From Scylla paramamosain (lineage: Eukaryota; Arthropoda; Malacostraca; Decapoda; Portunidae): DNA of 64,000 nucleotides. The notes below the pieces were generated by a model, which did no database searches, was not told the origin of the DNA, and was given only the letters and a program-made list of their open reading frames with translations. This document shows, piece by piece, positions 1 to 13,946 of this stretch. Position 1 is the stretch's first letter; the number at the start of each line of letters is the position of its first letter. The position numbers were made by a program, and so were the translations under genes. The DNA is taken from assembly GCF_035594125.1 (NCBI RefSeq), contig NC_087167.1:2743501-2807500 (forward strand), given 5' to 3'.

Positions 1-4
1 TGCT

Positions 5-23
5 AAAAAAAAAAAAAAAAAAA
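5..23 (+). repeat. Poly-A run
   Basis: Nineteen consecutive A at the window edge. It could be the tail of a retroposed element lying outside the window. Confidence 0.9.
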
Positions 24-194
24 GTAGAAATAAGGACGGTAGAATGATAGTGATAATTGTGGTGTTTGTATGCTGTTAAATATGCACCTGCCCTTCTGCT
101 GCGTCTCCTGTGGGTACACTGTCTGTGCAAGTCTTTATGGTTCGCGTACCCACCACCGCCATGCCTTGATGTTCTGTGGCATCGTGGCGTCATG

Positions 195-399
195 TTCTCA
201 AACATTTCTGCGTCTTATATCAGTGGTTTCAAAAGGCTGTAGTGGAAGTTGTTTTGGATTTAAATAATGTTTTCATGATCTTACTGATAGTTAAACAAGG
301 ATTCTGTCTCATCACTTGGCCACCGATTCATGAGAACTCGATTAATCATCACTGTGGTCTTTGATATTTGTCCTTACGAGAAAATAAAGCGTCTTAGAA
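195..399 (+). mobile_element. MITE-like non-autonomous element, copy 1
   Basis: About 205 bp, one of six copies of the same sequence in this window. It begins TTCTCAAAC and ends GTCTTAGAA followed by TA, matching the ends of the cleaner copy at 37083-37295 (TTCTTAAAC ... GTTTAAGAA). The core landmarks are present in order: TGTAGTGGAAGTTGTT, TTTTCATGAT, TGATAGTTAAACAAGG, ATTCATGAGAACTCGATTAA and a closing AATAAAGCGTCTT. The left flank is TG where TA is expected, so one target base has probably mutated. No coding capacity. The short inverted ends and TA flanks suggest mobilisation by a Tc1/mariner-type transposase, which is inference. Confidence 0.7.
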
Positions 400-400
400 T

Positions 401-903
401 AGTTTTTTTTTTCCTTTTTTTTTCGTGGACTTACCGTGACGTAGGAGGTTCACACACGCTTCTCTTCACTACCTGTTTATGTAGGGATTGTAATGTCAAG
501 CTCATTTTCGCTGCTTGCATTTTTTCCATTGTGCTATTTCACGAGGTTAGCAGCGCAACTACTGTGTAAGAGAATGTTGTCTGTTTTGTGAGTTTTATTT
601 ATTTATTTTCAGCACCGTACACTTTTCAGCTGTGTTACATGTTTGTGTCTATTAAATACTTATCTTGCGTGGATGTAACCTTCACTTTTAGTAGCTGTTG
701 AGGTTCATGGGTTCGTAGGAGCGTGTGTTAAATCCTTTCGCTGTTCGTTTATTATTTTTTCTTCCTTCTTTTATCTCCCCCACCTTTCTTTTTTCTCCCC
801 GGTCTTTTCATCCTCAGCAATTATACGCTCGCCACGCCTCTGATTGCCTGGGCGCCTCGGCAACACCCGTGACGCTAGCTTGTTGCAACACCACAGATAC
901 CTT
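401..903. other. Unique A/T- and pyrimidine-rich sequence, no gene seen
   Basis: T-runs at 402-422, a TTTATTTATTTATT stretch near 595, and a pyrimidine-rich segment 740-810. No exon, RNA gene or repeat family recognised. Confidence 0.5.
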
Positions 904-929
904 ACACACACATACACACACACACACAC
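904..929 (+). repeat. (CA)n microsatellite, imperfect
   Basis: CA tract with one T interruption near 913. Confidence 0.95.
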
Positions 930-1030
930 CCTCCCCACAAGTATACGTACAATTACATCCTTGATCGCCTTGCACCTTCCCACGCCGCCCAAAACGATGT
1001 TACACTACAGAAACACATGTCTTTCTTCCT

Positions 1031-1335
1031 CATCATGTCAAATGTAAGATTTAAAGGTATGATGAATCTCTTCCTCTAGTTATATCCCTGATTCCTTACA
1101 TTTGATTTACTGTGTGCCTCATCCTGTCAATGCCACTATTGTTATACTGCAGATTATGACCACGAACTCCCTGTAATTTCTCTATCACGTCAAGATGTTT
1201 TAAGTATGATAAACCTTTCTTCATGTTCAGTTAATTCCCTTTAGTACATCATCCTGTCAGCTCTGCCAGTTTTATACTACACACTCTGACCATGAGATAC
1301 TTGTTTTTCTTTCCATTACGTCAAGCAAATAAGGG
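1031..1335. repeat. Diverged tandem duplication, period about 131-152 bp, about 2.2 copies
   Basis: Units start near 1031, 1183 and 1314. Landmarks recur in order: CATCATGTCAA / TATCACGTCAA / CATTACGTCAA, then GGTATGATGAATC / AGTATGATAAACC / GAATGGTGAATTT, then CATCCTGTCA (twice), GTTATACTGCA / TTTATACTACA and TGACCACGA / TGACCATGA. The third unit is truncated. Unrelated to the other tandem duplications here. Confidence 0.8.
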
Positions 1336-2059
1336 AATGGTGAATTTTTTTCTTCGGATCCCCAGTCTTGCATACAGTTCTTAAGGCAGTGCTGATGTCT
1401 GCCTGTAGTATCACATTTCCTACACGGTCTGTTACGAAACCTCGAACCCAATGTTTCTGCCGTAATAGCATAATAGGGATGACTATGAAGGTGCAGTGTG
1501 TGATTTAGGTGAGAAAGTATGAGGTGTGTGTGGTGTAGTGGTGTAGAGTGACAGCCAAATAGTAGTGGTTAGCGAGAGGGTGAAATGGAAGGTGTTACCA
1601 AATATTTTTTTTTCTTTTTATGTTGCTACTGTGAGTTGGACGCGAAGGGTGATAACTATGAACAAATATCACCTTTCTGCTCTTTGTGGTATATCGTGAT
1701 TGGGCAAGGTAGTGAGGGACTCATGGTGAAGAAGTACTCTGTCTTCTCTTAGGTCCGAGTCTGCATGCCTGTCTCCTCCTTTAGGTAGACTTGCAGTTGA
1801 CCTGAGAGAGCTTATGGTACTCCTGCTTCTGCCTGACTTCTATCTCCTCTCCTTTGATTTCATTCATATTCAATACCTCCTTTGTTGTAACGGTAGAGCT
1901 TCAGTTATACTCCATCTCATTCCTCCGTTTCCTTCTACTTAAAACAATTCAGTGTCTTGCTACACTTATTATCCTCTAATGTTTTCCGCTTCTCACACTC
2001 GGTGCTTCCTGACACATGATTCAAACACGCCACATCCCACACCTCTGCCTCCGCCCCAA
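1336..2059. other. Unique sequence, no gene seen
   Basis: Apart from the two acceptor-like sites near 1752 and 1784, nothing recognisable. All frames are broken by stops within short distances. Confidence 0.5.
1742..1786 (+). promoter_or_regulatory. Two acceptor-like AG|GT sites 32 nt apart
   Basis: CTGTCTTCTCTTAG|GTCCGA (AG ends 1752) and GTCTCCTCCTTTAG|GTAGAC (AG ends 1784). The acceptor halves are good, the donor halves poor, so they rank below the two ratchet candidates. Confidence 0.15.
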
Positions 2060-2148
2060 CCAAGGCTTGCTCTCCCACCATGTCTTACTCCCCCACCATG
2101 TCTTACTCCTCCACCACGCCTGGCTCCCCCACCACGCCCTGCTGCGTC
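2060..2148. repeat. Minisatellite, 18-bp unit, about 4-5 copies
   Basis: Units are of the form CCACCATGTCTTACTCCC, ending in variants with CACGCCTGGCTCC and CACGCCCTGCTGC. The copies mutate by CpG/TpG exchange. In one frame it reads as a P-C-L-T-P-P heptad-like peptide, a by-product of the repeat. Confidence 0.8.
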
Positions 2149-2412
2149 ACCATCACCATTGGAAAAAAATGCCTTTATGGTGACATTGAAAGACCGAAAG
2201 TGACTCACTGACGAACATTCAACTCAAGAAGTCTCTTGACATTTATTCGCTGCCATAAATAGTTCAGATTTCTTTTTATTTTCTTAAAGTATTGAATGAT
2301 AACATATTCGATGAATTAAATGCATGAACGAAGTATTTTGAAAGGCTAAATCATGAATAAGATACACAACTCTTTACTACTATTTTTTAAGGACAATATT
2401 ATGATAGTACCT

Positions 2413-2414
<2 letters not shown>

Positions 2415-2491
<77 letters not shown>

Positions 2492-2500
2492 TGTGTGTGT
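2415..2500 (+). repeat. (GT)n microsatellite
   Basis: About 72 bp of pure GT, then TTT-interrupted GT to 2500. Confidence 0.98.
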
Positions 2501-3295
2501 TTATGTGTACAATGAGCATCAGTAAGAAGGTGACAGTGCTGAGTGGGATTATTTATTATGTGATCACTCCTTAGCCTGCTGTGTGGTCGCTGTGAGCCTC
2601 GGAAACCGTCGGTGGGTCGTGGCTCAGACTGTTACAGTGACATTACGTATCTGCACCTCCATTCCCTGCTGTTCATCATTTGTGTCACCGTTTTTGTGTG
2701 ACCCCAGAGGAACTTTATTTACTTATTTACTGATTTTTCACTCCATTTATCATTCTCACGTAGTTGATCAGCGCGTGTTTTCATCGCCCATTGAAACCAC
2801 TCTGCGGTTGACACTTTCCCTATTGTTAACTTTGCCGACATGAACGTTTGGCATTGCACCATTCCTTGCCTTCCTGTTGCGCCTGTCTCGACTGTGGCCT
2901 CCCCAGACCCTGCGTGACTCAAGACAGGTGCGGGTAGCGGTAGGTTGGGGCAGCGGGCGGTGAGTTGGCGCCTCCATACAGCCCGCGGCCACCTCCGTCA
3001 TTATGGCATCGTACCGTCACGTCGCACGTTTCCCTTTGCCGTTCGGAAGCCTCAAGAGCTTTCTTTTGGAGGTGACCCGCAAACCTGGTGGTGAAGTATT
3101 GTGAGTGGCGTGGAGGGCGCGAAGGAGGCGTGGCTGTGGCTCACTGGGTTCTCTTGAAAGTGCTTGCCGATAACCTCTATGTCGAGTCTGCTGTTGTTCC
3201 TTTTCCTGTGCTTCATCTGTAATGGATGACATCGAACACTGACAAATCTGAGTCTCTTATTCGTCACTCGTGTTAAAACCTCTTCCCGTTATCTT

Positions 3296-3330
<35 letters not shown>

Positions 3331-4607
3331 TATCGTTATCCTCATGAACATCTATTCATTGCAGCACAAACGCTTATCCCTCTTTTCTTCACTTTTCTCC
3401 GTCCGCAGTTTGTTTGTTGTATTATTATTTAATAAAATGATATGGACGAAGGCGGCGGGGAAGTAGTGGAGATGGTGGCAGGTGTTTCTTCCGCACTGGG
3501 AGTGGAGGCTGCCTTGCCGTCCCGTCACCGTCAGCACCACCCTGTCCACCCCGTCACTGTCACCACCACCTTGCACCACGGGTCGGACGTGGTGAGTTTT
3601 CGCGCTCCTGTCAGTCTGTCACTCCTTCGTCCGCTGCTACGTGCGCACAACTTTTTGCCGCAGCGGCTGGCAACACTACCGCTTGTAGACTTCCATTCAG
3701 AGAATGAGCCAATTTGGAGGAACAAGGCGGACGTCCAAGATTCTTATTTTTGTGTCTTATTTGGCCTTGGAGTTATCAATGGAGTAAGGTAATAGCTGCC
3801 CGAAAATAGGCTTCGCTGTTTCTTTGTTGGTACCGACCATGAACGCGGATCTCGCTCAGCGTTGTCGATAGAAGCAACAACATCAACAATAACAGCGGCA
3901 GCGGCAACAGGATGAGGGAGCATTTTAACTTGCAGTGGAGTTACTGAAGCTGATAATAGTGTTTTTCTTAATCTTCTCAATTATGTCAAATACTTTTCTG
4001 CGCCCGTACACAATAACAAGTTGTCTAAAGCAGAAATTGGAAAAATTACATTAATTTCATCTGTCATCGGGTTATAGTCGTCCACGGCCACTCCCTGCGC
4101 CACACTGGAACATGACTCGCATCACTCCAACGGCGGTTAGCCTGTTCCTGGAAATTGCCTTCAGCTATTTCAACACTCCTGCTGTTCTGCCAATTACCAT
4201 ATTCTTAAACCTACATGTGTCAGACTCCTGAAAGCCCCATTAGAATAGGGATGCATCTAGTAGGCCTCCCTAGACAGTCTTCTGGGATCTAGACCGTGGC
4301 CCAGATCGAGGCCATTTCCTGAAACAACAAGACAATCACTTGCAAATTACTTCCCCGGGGCACAATAGGCTGAGCGAACCACCCCCTCGGCAGTCCTTGA
4401 AAACAAAGAGGAGCCTCTTCCTACTAGCTCATCCTGTCGCACTGCTGTCATTATCGCGGCTGGTGTCAAGGGAGTCTGCCATTGACGAATGTTACGGAGG
4501 TAATCAACATCCCAGGGAGCATGTTTGTTGCTTTCCCCGTCGCCATCAACACCCTCGAGGCAGACGTCAGATGGCTGGGTGATGAGCGTCGAGTATTGAC
4601 AATGCTC

Positions 4608-4609
<2 letters not shown>
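2501..4609. other. Unique sequence with GC-richer patches, no gene seen
   Basis: Patches at 2880-3230 and 3440-3680 are GC-richer and contain short overlapping frames, none with recognisable domains. CACC/GTCACC near-repeats at 3520-3575 account for a Thr/Val-rich reading. Confidence 0.45.
3298..3330 (+). repeat. (CAT)11 trinucleotide tract
   Basis: Eleven uninterrupted CAT units. Confidence 0.97.

Positions 4610-4642
<33 letters not shown>
4610..4642 (+). repeat. (GT)n microsatellite
   Basis: Pure GT, 140 bp upstream of a (GA)n tract. Confidence 0.97.
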
Positions 4643-4645
<3 letters not shown>

Positions 4646-4778
4646 AAGTGCTGCATGTAGTAGCTGATAAGTCGGCCAAATGTCTGAATGTCTTAACAAA
4701 AACATGCTGGCACGATGTAAACCAGTTACTCTAATTTGCTTGTTTCCTCTTCTTATATCTCCATGTGCAGATGACTCA

Positions 4779-4781
<3 letters not shown>

Positions 4782-4850
<69 letters not shown>
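4782..4850 (+). repeat. (GA)n microsatellite
   Basis: About 34 uninterrupted GA units. Confidence 0.98.
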
Positions 4851-4853
<3 letters not shown>

Positions 4854-5666
4854 GTAAGGGCCTCAGGGTAGGGTGTTGGGCCTCCTCGCTGCGTGGCCAG
4901 AGTCGCGCACAGAGCAAGGCTTTACTTAGCATGACGAATGGCCTGTGGAATCGTGGCGCTGTTTTTAGGGGATGTACGGCGCTCAGAGTATGCGGCGTGG
5001 ACCGTTGTGCTTACGGCGAGAACGAAGCTGTGGTCATGACGGTGGCAGGGAGCGTGCGGCAGGGAACAGCCACCAGCAAGGCCAATCCTGAGGCGTGGCG
5101 CGACCAGGAGCCACACCCGAAATGGTGGTCGTGGGCCATTATGGTCTATGGAGAAAAAAAATTGGTGTCTGCGGTAGAAATAGAAACAGGAATGTAGTAC
5201 CAATAATCATTAATATTTTTTTGTACAAGGACGAGAGTTAGACTAAAGGAGAATAGCTAGATTAATAAAAAAGATATTTGCCAAAGGTGCCAATGCATGT
5301 AAGACTGCTTCTTCGTTCAGGTGGAGAAAAGGGAATATTTATATAGTAGCATATAAAAAGTATATGAAAATAAGAGAAGGGTAAAGGTAAGTATAGGTGA
5401 GATATGGTGAAGTGAAGGGGCTTTGGTGTTAGTGTTAGGTATGGGGGCATCAAGTGAACCGAGGGAAAGGCAGGAAGGGAGAGGAAAGGAGGCCTTGACC
5501 ACTGGCTGGACGTAAGACCCAAAGTCCCGTTCTTGTTACGTTTTTTTGTCTTTTCGTGGGTCCCGGACAAGTCACGCGGGAATTATGTGGGTCGTTTGGT
5601 GTGTTCGTGAGGTACAGTGTGCACATGAGTTGCCATGCATGTTTTACGAGGCCTAGGTGTTTGATT

Positions 5667-5669
<3 letters not shown>

Positions 5670-5707
<38 letters not shown>
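5670..5707 (+). repeat. (GT)n microsatellite
   Basis: Nineteen uninterrupted GT units. Confidence 0.97.
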
Positions 5708-5709
<2 letters not shown>

Positions 5710-5958
5710 AGTGTGTGCGCGCCACGCCTGCCCAGTTCATAAAATACAAGACATGTTCCTACATATACTTTTCTTTCCTTCATGTACTAAGTTAGGTGTC
5801 GAGTTGCTCACTTGCCCGCCACTTTCAAATTGACTTGGTAAATTGAATCCTCAGGGCTGCACCTTTTAACATGGGCAATAAGTAATAATCCTGAAGCCAA
5901 GATACCAGATAGAGTGTTCTTATGAAATGCTGGCACACACCTTTCAGAACCCCTCTCC

Positions 5959-5992
5959 CACACACACACACAAACACACAAACACACACACA
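5959..5992 (+). repeat. (CA)n microsatellite, imperfect
   Basis: CA tract with two CAAA interruptions. Confidence 0.95.
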
Positions 5993-6543
5993 TTCACTTT
6001 TCTCTCATGCCATCCTTTTTCACGGTATCATTCTACCTGTGGACGACCGTCGCTGGACCTTCCCTTTTTTTCTGTGCATTTTCTCCGAGTTGAGATAAGC
6101 ATCGGTGGGCGTGTGGACGGTGTAGGGAGCGAGGGTCCTCCTTTTGTGGCAGTGCCGTGGGTGGGTGGGAGGCTTGTGAAAGGCTTCGGGAGACAATACC
6201 TGGCGGATGTTTGTACTCTTATCAGCGGGTTTGACTTATGGAGGAAAGTACGTACGTGATGTTGTAAACAGCCCGCAGAAAAGGTGTTGTACATGCAGCC
6301 TGTGTTGTGTATATACAGTCTGTGCCTCGATGTATAAATTATTGTTTGGGTAGATTTTTTTTCTGAGTTGGTGTTGAGAAAGATTGGGCATGAGTGGGTA
6401 GGAATGATGATAAAGAAATAATGACAATAGCAGTAATAAAAATAATTTCAGGACATCCAGATTTTGTAATGATTATCCATATTTACGGGATTTCATAAGT
6501 ATTACGCATCACCTTTGAAAGACAGGCAACGCAACAAAGAATG

Positions 6544-6545
<2 letters not shown>

Positions 6546-6581
<36 letters not shown>
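6546..6581 (+). repeat. (GT)n microsatellite
   Basis: Eighteen GT units. Confidence 0.97.
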
Positions 6582-8402
<1,821 letters not shown>

Positions 8403-8410
<8 letters not shown>

Positions 8411-9297
8411 AGCCTCCTGCACACACACACAAACACACGCCTCTGCCAGCACACACCCGCACAATGGCACGTCCCCCCCGTCTGTCAAGTACGGGCCGCG
8501 CTGCTCGTTAGGATAATCATGCCTTCACGTCTGCATCTCAAAGGTCGCATTATGCCCCGGGTTGTCATAATGGCTAGAGCATGAAGGGCCCTGCTTTGTG
8601 CCATGTACTGGGTGGACCTTGAGATGGACTTCCGACCTCCGCCACTACATAATTATCCACCGCTACACAGCCACCTAATATGTGAACCAAACACGCGTTA
8701 AACATTTGCCCGATAACTCTTTCATACTGGGAGCCGACATTCAAGACTCTGCAGCCGCCGCCCGCATATATGGAGCGAGCCAGCCATGCAAAAGCAGCTG
8801 CGGAGCTCCACGGGGGAGGAATGTATGCAGCTGGCCTCGTTAGGGAGGGCCTGAAGCTCCTCTCTTGTGGAAAGGAAGGAGGGTTTTCAGAATAATTAAA
8901 ATAGAGATCGATATATTGAATGATTCTGCTTTTGTTTGTATTGTAATGTAGTTTGTGAATGTCTTTAGGATATATTTGGGCTTGAGAAATAAGACGCAAT
9001 GGCGAGGAATTATTGAACTCTTTTTACGACTATAGTCTTACTTTGTCAACATTCAGAGCACGTGAACATGGTTTGCATTGACAAAGGATAAAGTTAGGAG
9101 AGGAAGTTACTCCTGTATTTTTAGGGTTGGTGAATATTAAAGAGACTGTAGATAAATAAACGTTGTAGGTGATTACGGGAAGAAAATGGTCTAGCACTGA
9201 AAGAATTAAGGCTAAATAGTAGACTTAAAAGTGGGCGTGTCTGTCGTGGCATCGCGTCGTGGTTGTCGTGTCCCCGAACCTCCCCTCTCCTTCCGCC
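8403..9297. other. Unique sequence, no gene seen
   Basis: 8450-8870 is GC-richer and 8880-9240 A+T-rich. Only short frames. Confidence 0.45.
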
Positions 9298-10368
9298 TCA
9301 CGAGACTCGCCGCGGAGCAAGGGTGAGGTGCCTGCCTGCTTCACCCCGCCTGCTCTCCTGGCTCTCCAATACCAAGTCGTGACGGAAGAAAAAACCCGTG
9401 AATACTAATAAGACGGGAATGTTGACGCTTCTTGCCGTGCATCGTGGCTGTGAGTGTTGTACGTTGATGACTGTCAGCTTGCTGGGTTCACCGGGGGGCA
9501 GCAGCGGGCGCAGGATGGTATGTGTGGTGAAGGATGGGCCACGCTGAGGTTTGGTGGGGGATAGTTTGAAAAGACATTGCTCTGCTCTTGAGAATTGCTC
9601 TTGCTCTGATCCTTGAGAATCCATTAGTATTTCTTTATTTGTGGTGTGAACTGTACTTCCAACGCCCTTTATGTATTTATTTATATCTTTTATTTCAGTA
9701 TTGAATATTGAAAAATAAAATACCTGGACATGTCTATATACTCTACCTATACTCCCGCCGCACACATTAACATGACCAGATGACGCTGCTGCTGTCGAAA
9801 GTAAGCAGGCAGGACAAACACACATACACACACACTTCACAACTCTCACTGACCTGTTACGATCCGCCTTCCAATGTAACGTTTTGTGTACCATCTCCAT
9901 TACCACCACCACCACCACTACCAACACCACCACCACTACTATCGTCACCAGCACTATCGCCACCACCCGCGGGTTCCTCATCCCCACCACTTCCTGTTCC
10001 CCGAGGAAGTCATGAGTCGCCGGAAATCTTGCCTGGAGGATCAGCCGCCGCCGTGCAATTGGGTTGTCTGGCGCTGTGCTTGGTGGGCCGGCGGGGAGCA
10101 CCAGGTTGTGTGTTGTATGTGTGTGTATTTCCAACGTTAGATGAATGGGATCTAGGCTCTCTCTGGCCACTGTTTTAGGCGTTAATGTTAGAGTTGCTTC
10201 AGTTTCTCTTGAAGTTTTGCTTGGATGGCTTGGGAGAGATGAGTAACCAACAGACGAGGGTGGAGAAGGTTCAGGGAGGTCGTTATCCTGTGGTGAAGTA
10301 ATAGAGGCGGATGATGATTGTGATGAAAATGACGGCAAGAGTTTTAGGAGTTTAAGGCACGAAGCCAC
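9298..10368 (-). CDS. Unusually long stop-free frame, product unknown
   Basis: 356 codons without a stop on the minus strand, the longest frame not built mainly of microsatellite. The first listed codon is GTG, and the nearest upstream in-frame stop is about ten codons before it. The first in-frame ATG is near residue 129, leaving about 228 residues. The N-terminal part is Ser/Pro/Thr-rich. Residues about 135-157 are a Val-rich run coming from a CCA/CAC repeat at 9899-9970 and could look like a membrane segment. A Cys-Val-Cys run follows from a short CA tract. No domain or family is recognised, and composition beyond the repeats looks like non-coding DNA. It could be one exon, a decayed coding sequence, or chance. 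Confidence 0.12.
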   Translation of the reverse strand: MASCLKLLKLLPSFSSQSSSASITSPQDNDLPEPSPPSSVGYSSLPSHPSKTSRETEATLTLTPKTVARESLDPIHLTLEIHTHTTHNLVLPAGPPSTAPDNPIARRRLILQARFPATHDFLGEQEVVGMRNPRVVAIVLVTIVVVVVLVVVVVVVMEMVHKTLHWKADRNRSVRVVKCVCMCVCPACLLSTAAASSGHVNVCGGSIGRVYRHVQVFYFSIFNTEIKDINKYIKGVGSTVHTTNKEILMDSQGSEQEQFSRAEQCLFKLSPTKPQRGPSFTTHTILRPLLPPGEPSKLTVINVQHSQPRCTARSVNIPVLLVFTGFFFRHDLVLESQESRRGEAGRHLTLAPRRVS

Positions 10369-11053
10369 AACTCTTTCCTTCTTTTCTTATTTCCTTTTTG
10401 CCATAGACGTCTGGCTATTTTCTTACCACATCGATCTTATACGAAATTACTCAGTGTTAGAAGCAACCAAGAACACACTTTCCCACTGTTACCTCGTGAG
10501 TTCTCCAACAGACAAACTTTTATCAAAACGCTAATATTTTTTCTTCAATATTTTTCGTCGATATTTTGTTCCCTGCCGGGGAATTTTCCGTCATAAGTAA
10601 TGCATGCCGCCGGAACAACAAACTGCTAAAACACGGCACTTCCGGGAACGCACCACCCACCGGGCGCCACGCAAGGCCGGCATGATGAGCAACGCCGCTA
10701 ACTGTCGCTGTTTTACTCCATATAGATAAATAGACAGCCGTACATCGTTTACAAGGACGCCCCTGCGAAACAATAGCTATGAGAGTTCAAGGGAAGTCTT
10801 TAATCAGGATGTGCCGTCTACATTATTTGCTGTGACATTTCAAGGTTACATGAACTGCATCTTCAGACACCGAACGCTACAAGGACAGTGGAAACAATAG
10901 TACAGGAATGTTTCACACTACTGGGAGCTGCGGCGCGTCTGGCTGACAGTCTGACGGGAGGTTAATAGCCAGGGCAGGAAGGATTTATACTTAACTCAAT
11001 ATTTCTAAACAGAATATACAAAGTAAACTTTAATAATACTAAATAGAGAGTAT

Positions 11054-11109
<56 letters not shown>

Positions 11110-12772
11110 CATAACATGTAACCGGACTCACCCTTCCTCGTTTCCTTCTGTCATTTTCCCATCCTTCCTCCACTTCAATCCTTGTTCAATCCCCGTTCTT
11201 TCTTAGCGTTCTTTTTTCCCTCCTTCCTCCTTCACCCTTTTCCTTCTCTCCCCTCCTCTTCCCTTCCTCTCCCTTCCTCCCCCCTACCTCTCCTACCTCC
11301 CTTCTACCTCTCGTACCTCCCTTCCCTGCCTCCTCCCATCGAACTCCACTTTTCTAGACCGTCAACTTCCTTTACGTGACTGTGATCCTGAGCCTAATGG
11401 ATCGTGGAAGCAAAAAGTGAATTACGGCGTGGCAGCGGTTACCTGGCGGGGTGCACGAGCCGGCCGCGTCCTCAGGTAATTCAGGTGCAAGGATACAGAC
11501 GGACACAGCCTGTGAGAATTTATATACAGCAGCTTTTGTGGTGCGTCGTGGTGCAGTTATGATTTTTTTTTCTTTCCAGTAGGGTTAGAATTCAGGATTT
11601 TATTATTTTTACTGTTTTATTTATTGACTGCATTTCAGAACACCAAATTGAGGTTTGCCACTTCGTTCATCATCTTTTGCGTCGCTAGCCGGGGCCACCC
11701 GTTCATTTTTCCCTTTATTTTTGCCTTTGGTTCTCACACAACTCGCTCCCTCCCTTCCGTCCACTCCCTCCCTTTGCACTTCCTCTTCCTCTCCTCCTGC
11801 GGACGTGTTGCACTTCCCGGCAGCGTGCACGTCGCCGCCGCCGCCCCGCCTCCGCCGCCGCCTTGGATGTCTCCGTGCGCGGCTGTCCTCGGGTTGTTTC
11901 AGCATCCGGTGGGTCGGCTTGGCGCGTGGGAACAGCTCCTTGGCCGTCATTTGTAATCCTCATGTTTGCGATGATAGGTGGTTATGCTGTGGCTTTTGTG
12001 GTCCTGGGAAGGCCTTTTTGCAACACTCTGCGACACCCGAGGACCCAGTACCAGGCTGTCATTCACTGCTTGCTGTATCTTGATTCATGCTGCTTTATCC
12101 CGTGCAGTGAATGTACTCGTGCTAAAAGTTGTTTGATAGTGAATACTCAGATCAAAGACTCGTTGGTTTTTTTTTTCCTGACAGATTATCATAACATTAC
12201 AGACCTGATGTAGAAGAATATTACGTAATAATTACTGAAATAGAACATGTACACAAGAACAACCCAATTTTTTTGCTTGGAAAATAAAGAAAATGATAAT
12301 ATAAGAAACAATCCAGGAAGTCATTTTTATATTTGTTTTTTTTTTTTCCTTGAACCGTGACGTGTATATTTTGCTGGAAACAAGAATTCAACACGTAGGA
12401 GGCAGCAGGAGTGAAAGCAGACATAGTTTTAATATTTCCACAATTGGCAAAAAGTCAGTCAGTCTTTCACCAGCCAAACTCACTGCTCGTCATCACTAAA
12501 GCCATGAATTCCTACACAGACAGACAGACAGACAGTGATACCCGCAGGGAGAGAACAAGTCAGTTTGCGGGGGAAACAGAAAGGAAGTTCAGTACCCTGG
12601 GGAACTTCTGGCCACTACCACTTCCTGTGTCCTCCACCTGGCCCCGGAGCCCTACCATTCACCCCCTCCAACCCCCGCGCCACTCATACACTCCTGGTCC
12701 TTACTCACTTCTCCAGTAGCACCTTGAGAGCTTCTCCAGCATCACCTTGAGAACTTCTCCAGCATCTGCCTT
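10369..12772. other. Unique sequence with a CCTTCC-rich tract, no gene seen
   Basis: 11130-11340 is almost all pyrimidine (CCTTCC/CTACCTCC near-repeats). 11820-11880 is rich in GCC/CCG. 12520-12535 holds CAGA repeats. Frames through these are short or low-complexity. Confidence 0.45.
11056..11105 (+). repeat. (GT)25 microsatellite
   Basis: Uninterrupted GT followed by a long pyrimidine-rich stretch. Confidence 0.97.
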
Positions 12773-12779
12773 CGCGCGC

Positions 12780-12832
<53 letters not shown>
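12773..12832 (+). repeat. (CG)5(GT)25 compound tract
   Basis: Five CG units run directly into GT. Both are alternating purine-pyrimidine, the class that most readily adopts Z-DNA. Confidence 0.97.
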
Positions 12833-12834
<2 letters not shown>

Positions 12835-13910
12835 TGCGTGCAGCGTCTGGCACATTATGTTTACTCGTATTCCCGTGCTTGATTCTGCCTTCCCAGTTTG
12901 TTCGTTCCTTTTATATCCAAATTTTCCTTCATATTTTTACAGCTTTTTTTTTTTGTCTCCCTCTTCCTCACTTCCTCCTTATACACTGTTGACCCCGTTA
13001 TTCCAGCATTTTTTCTCCCTTTTAGAGTCACATTTTTCCTTCATGTGTTTTTCCTTCTGCGCCTTCCCTCTCCTTCGCGTCGCTTTCTTGCCTCGTTGCG
13101 TCTCAGTAGTTCTGTGTTTGATCAGTTCGCCTTCACATACCACCCTTCCCGTACTCGAGAGAAAGGCTTATAACCTTCCATGGCTGTTTCTTTCGCTTCC
13201 TTCCTTCTTCCTGCTTTCTGGGATGTTTCTACAAGTCCTAAACCAATCCTCTTTTTATCCCTCGTCCCTTACGGATCCTTTATCGAATACCTGCCTTCCT
13301 GTGGCCTTGCATGTAGAGAGCTCAGAGAATGTGGAGGTTCTTGAAGCATTTAATTAACTTGGTATATCAGCTTCGGGTAAATTTGCTCTGAAGGTTTTAC
13401 GGTCACGTTTCTTCGTCCAGCTGGTCATGGATGTGTAGGCAGGGAATTGGAAATATTGATTCTTGCCATTATGTGAAGTGCTCCAGCTAACGAAACTGTG
13501 GCAAAAAGTGCATAACTGTAATTATATGATGTCAATAATATCTCTTCCTTCACGGTCAACGAGCTCTGAGTCACGATATCCCAGGCTGCGAGACGAGCTG
13601 GGAGCGAGGTCTTGCTGGATTGTGGTGTTCTTGTACTGCATCTTGATCACGCGTCCGCCTCTAACTGGCCAGCTGATGTGTATATCGTGACGCAAAATCA
13701 ATATTCCAAACGTAATGGAGATAAATGGAGAAGTATAAAATAATTATGTATTTCTATTACGAATGTTGCTATTTTTTTTGTTTCGTATAAGTTTCTTTAA
13801 TTAAAATCATCATATGTGTTTCCTGAGGATGGATGCTTCTTTGGCCAGAGAGGTTTTCTTTTAGTTCTGTGTAATGTTTGGTGAAGCGTCTGAGCAATAA
13901 ACTTAATTCA

Positions 13911-13913
<3 letters not shown>

Positions 13914-13945
<32 letters not shown>
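13914..13945 (+). repeat. (CA)16 microsatellite
   Basis: Preceded by GAGCAATAAACTT, like the possible retroelement tail at 23880. Confidence 0.97.

Positions 13946-13946
<1 letters not shown>

Noticed and set aside
5380..5395. AAAG|GTAAGTAT strong donor
   Set aside because: The upstream sequence is A/G-rich with no open exon or acceptor, so probably chance.
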